DNA from: Actinobacteria bacterium UBA2286
GTDB taxonomy: Bacteria; Actinomycetota; Coriobacteriia; Anaerosomatales; Anaerosomataceae
Assembly: GCA_002345925.1 (NCBI GenBank)
Contig: DDWM01000024.1
Coordinates: 1-5,044 of the forward strand
Direction: 5' to 3'
Length of the DNA: 5,044 bases
The position numbers were made by a program, and so were the translations under genes. This document shows positions 4,982 through 5,044 of the stretch, one piece after another. Every line of letters begins with the position of its first letter. Within the stretch, counting starts at the first letter, position 1. Below the pieces are notes generated by a model. It made no database searches, was not told the DNA's origin, and saw only the letters and a list, made by a program, of their open reading frames with translations.

Positions 4982-5044
4982 AAGTGCTTGTGACTATTGG
5001 GACTACTTGGGACTCGTTGGTACTCAAGAGCTGCGGTGAGTCCC

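Larger units (their letters stand above)
4821..5044. repeat. Long direct repeat, copy B (continues past the right edge)
   Basis: This is the counterpart of 1283-1509 in the same orientation, and it is intact up to the last base of the window. It keeps the identical tRNA-like 29-mer, the GTGCTTGTGACTATTGGGAC block, two TGGGAC cores 10 bp apart (4999 and 5009) and the GAGCTGCGGTGAGTCCC end. The right arm of the 17-bp inverted repeat known from copy A would fall just outside the window. No gene is visible from 4681 to 5044. Confidence 0.85.

Overview
The window looks like G+C-rich actinobacterial DNA, most probably from the Coriobacteriia or a related anaerobic lineage. The main clue is a large secreted protein that joins BspA-type leucine-rich repeats, an Ig-like domain and three cell-wall-binding type 2 (CWB2) repeats, an architecture common in those bacteria. 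The assignment is inferred from gene content only. The whole window reads as an accessory region: one complete surface-protein gene, the first part of an abortive-infection toxin-antitoxin operon, and at least two broken gene remnants embedded in repeats.

Layout. (1) Positions 1-854, minus strand: an AbiE-type operon. The antitoxin gene abiEi (60-854) is complete. The toxin gene abiEii starts at a GTG (61-63) that overlaps the antitoxin stop codon by 4 nt and runs off the left edge after 21 codons. (2) Positions 865-950: the abiE promoter region, with a minus-strand sigma70-like promoter inside a cluster of TGTC/GACA half-sites spaced about 10-11 bp apart, as expected for an autorepressor operator. 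(3) Positions 947-1204, plus strand: the 3' end of a gene encoding a winged-helix domain like that at the C terminus of many Fic-family proteins. Its 5' part is missing where the abiE promoter begins. (4) Positions 1283-1593: repeat copy A, which contains a tRNA 3'-end-like fragment and a strong inverted repeat. (5) Positions 1594-1770, minus strand: a remnant of a small helix-turn-helix protein. (6) Positions 1862-4790, minus strand: the surface-protein gene (920 codons) with a clear terminator, a good ribosome binding site and a plausible promoter. (7) Positions 4821-5044: repeat copy B, in the same orientation as copy A and still running when the window stops.

How the parts relate. The AbiE pair would act as a type IV toxin-antitoxin and phage-defence module, with AbiEi repressing its own promoter. 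The surface protein would be exported by the Sec pathway and held non-covalently on the cell wall by its CWB2 repeats, displaying the leucine-rich region outward. The two roughly 225-bp direct repeats bracket the surface-protein gene together with the HTH remnant. Because each carries a tRNA 3'-end-like sequence, the bracketed segment of about 3.5 kb may be a mobile or recombining unit. That is inference: no recombinase gene is present in the window.
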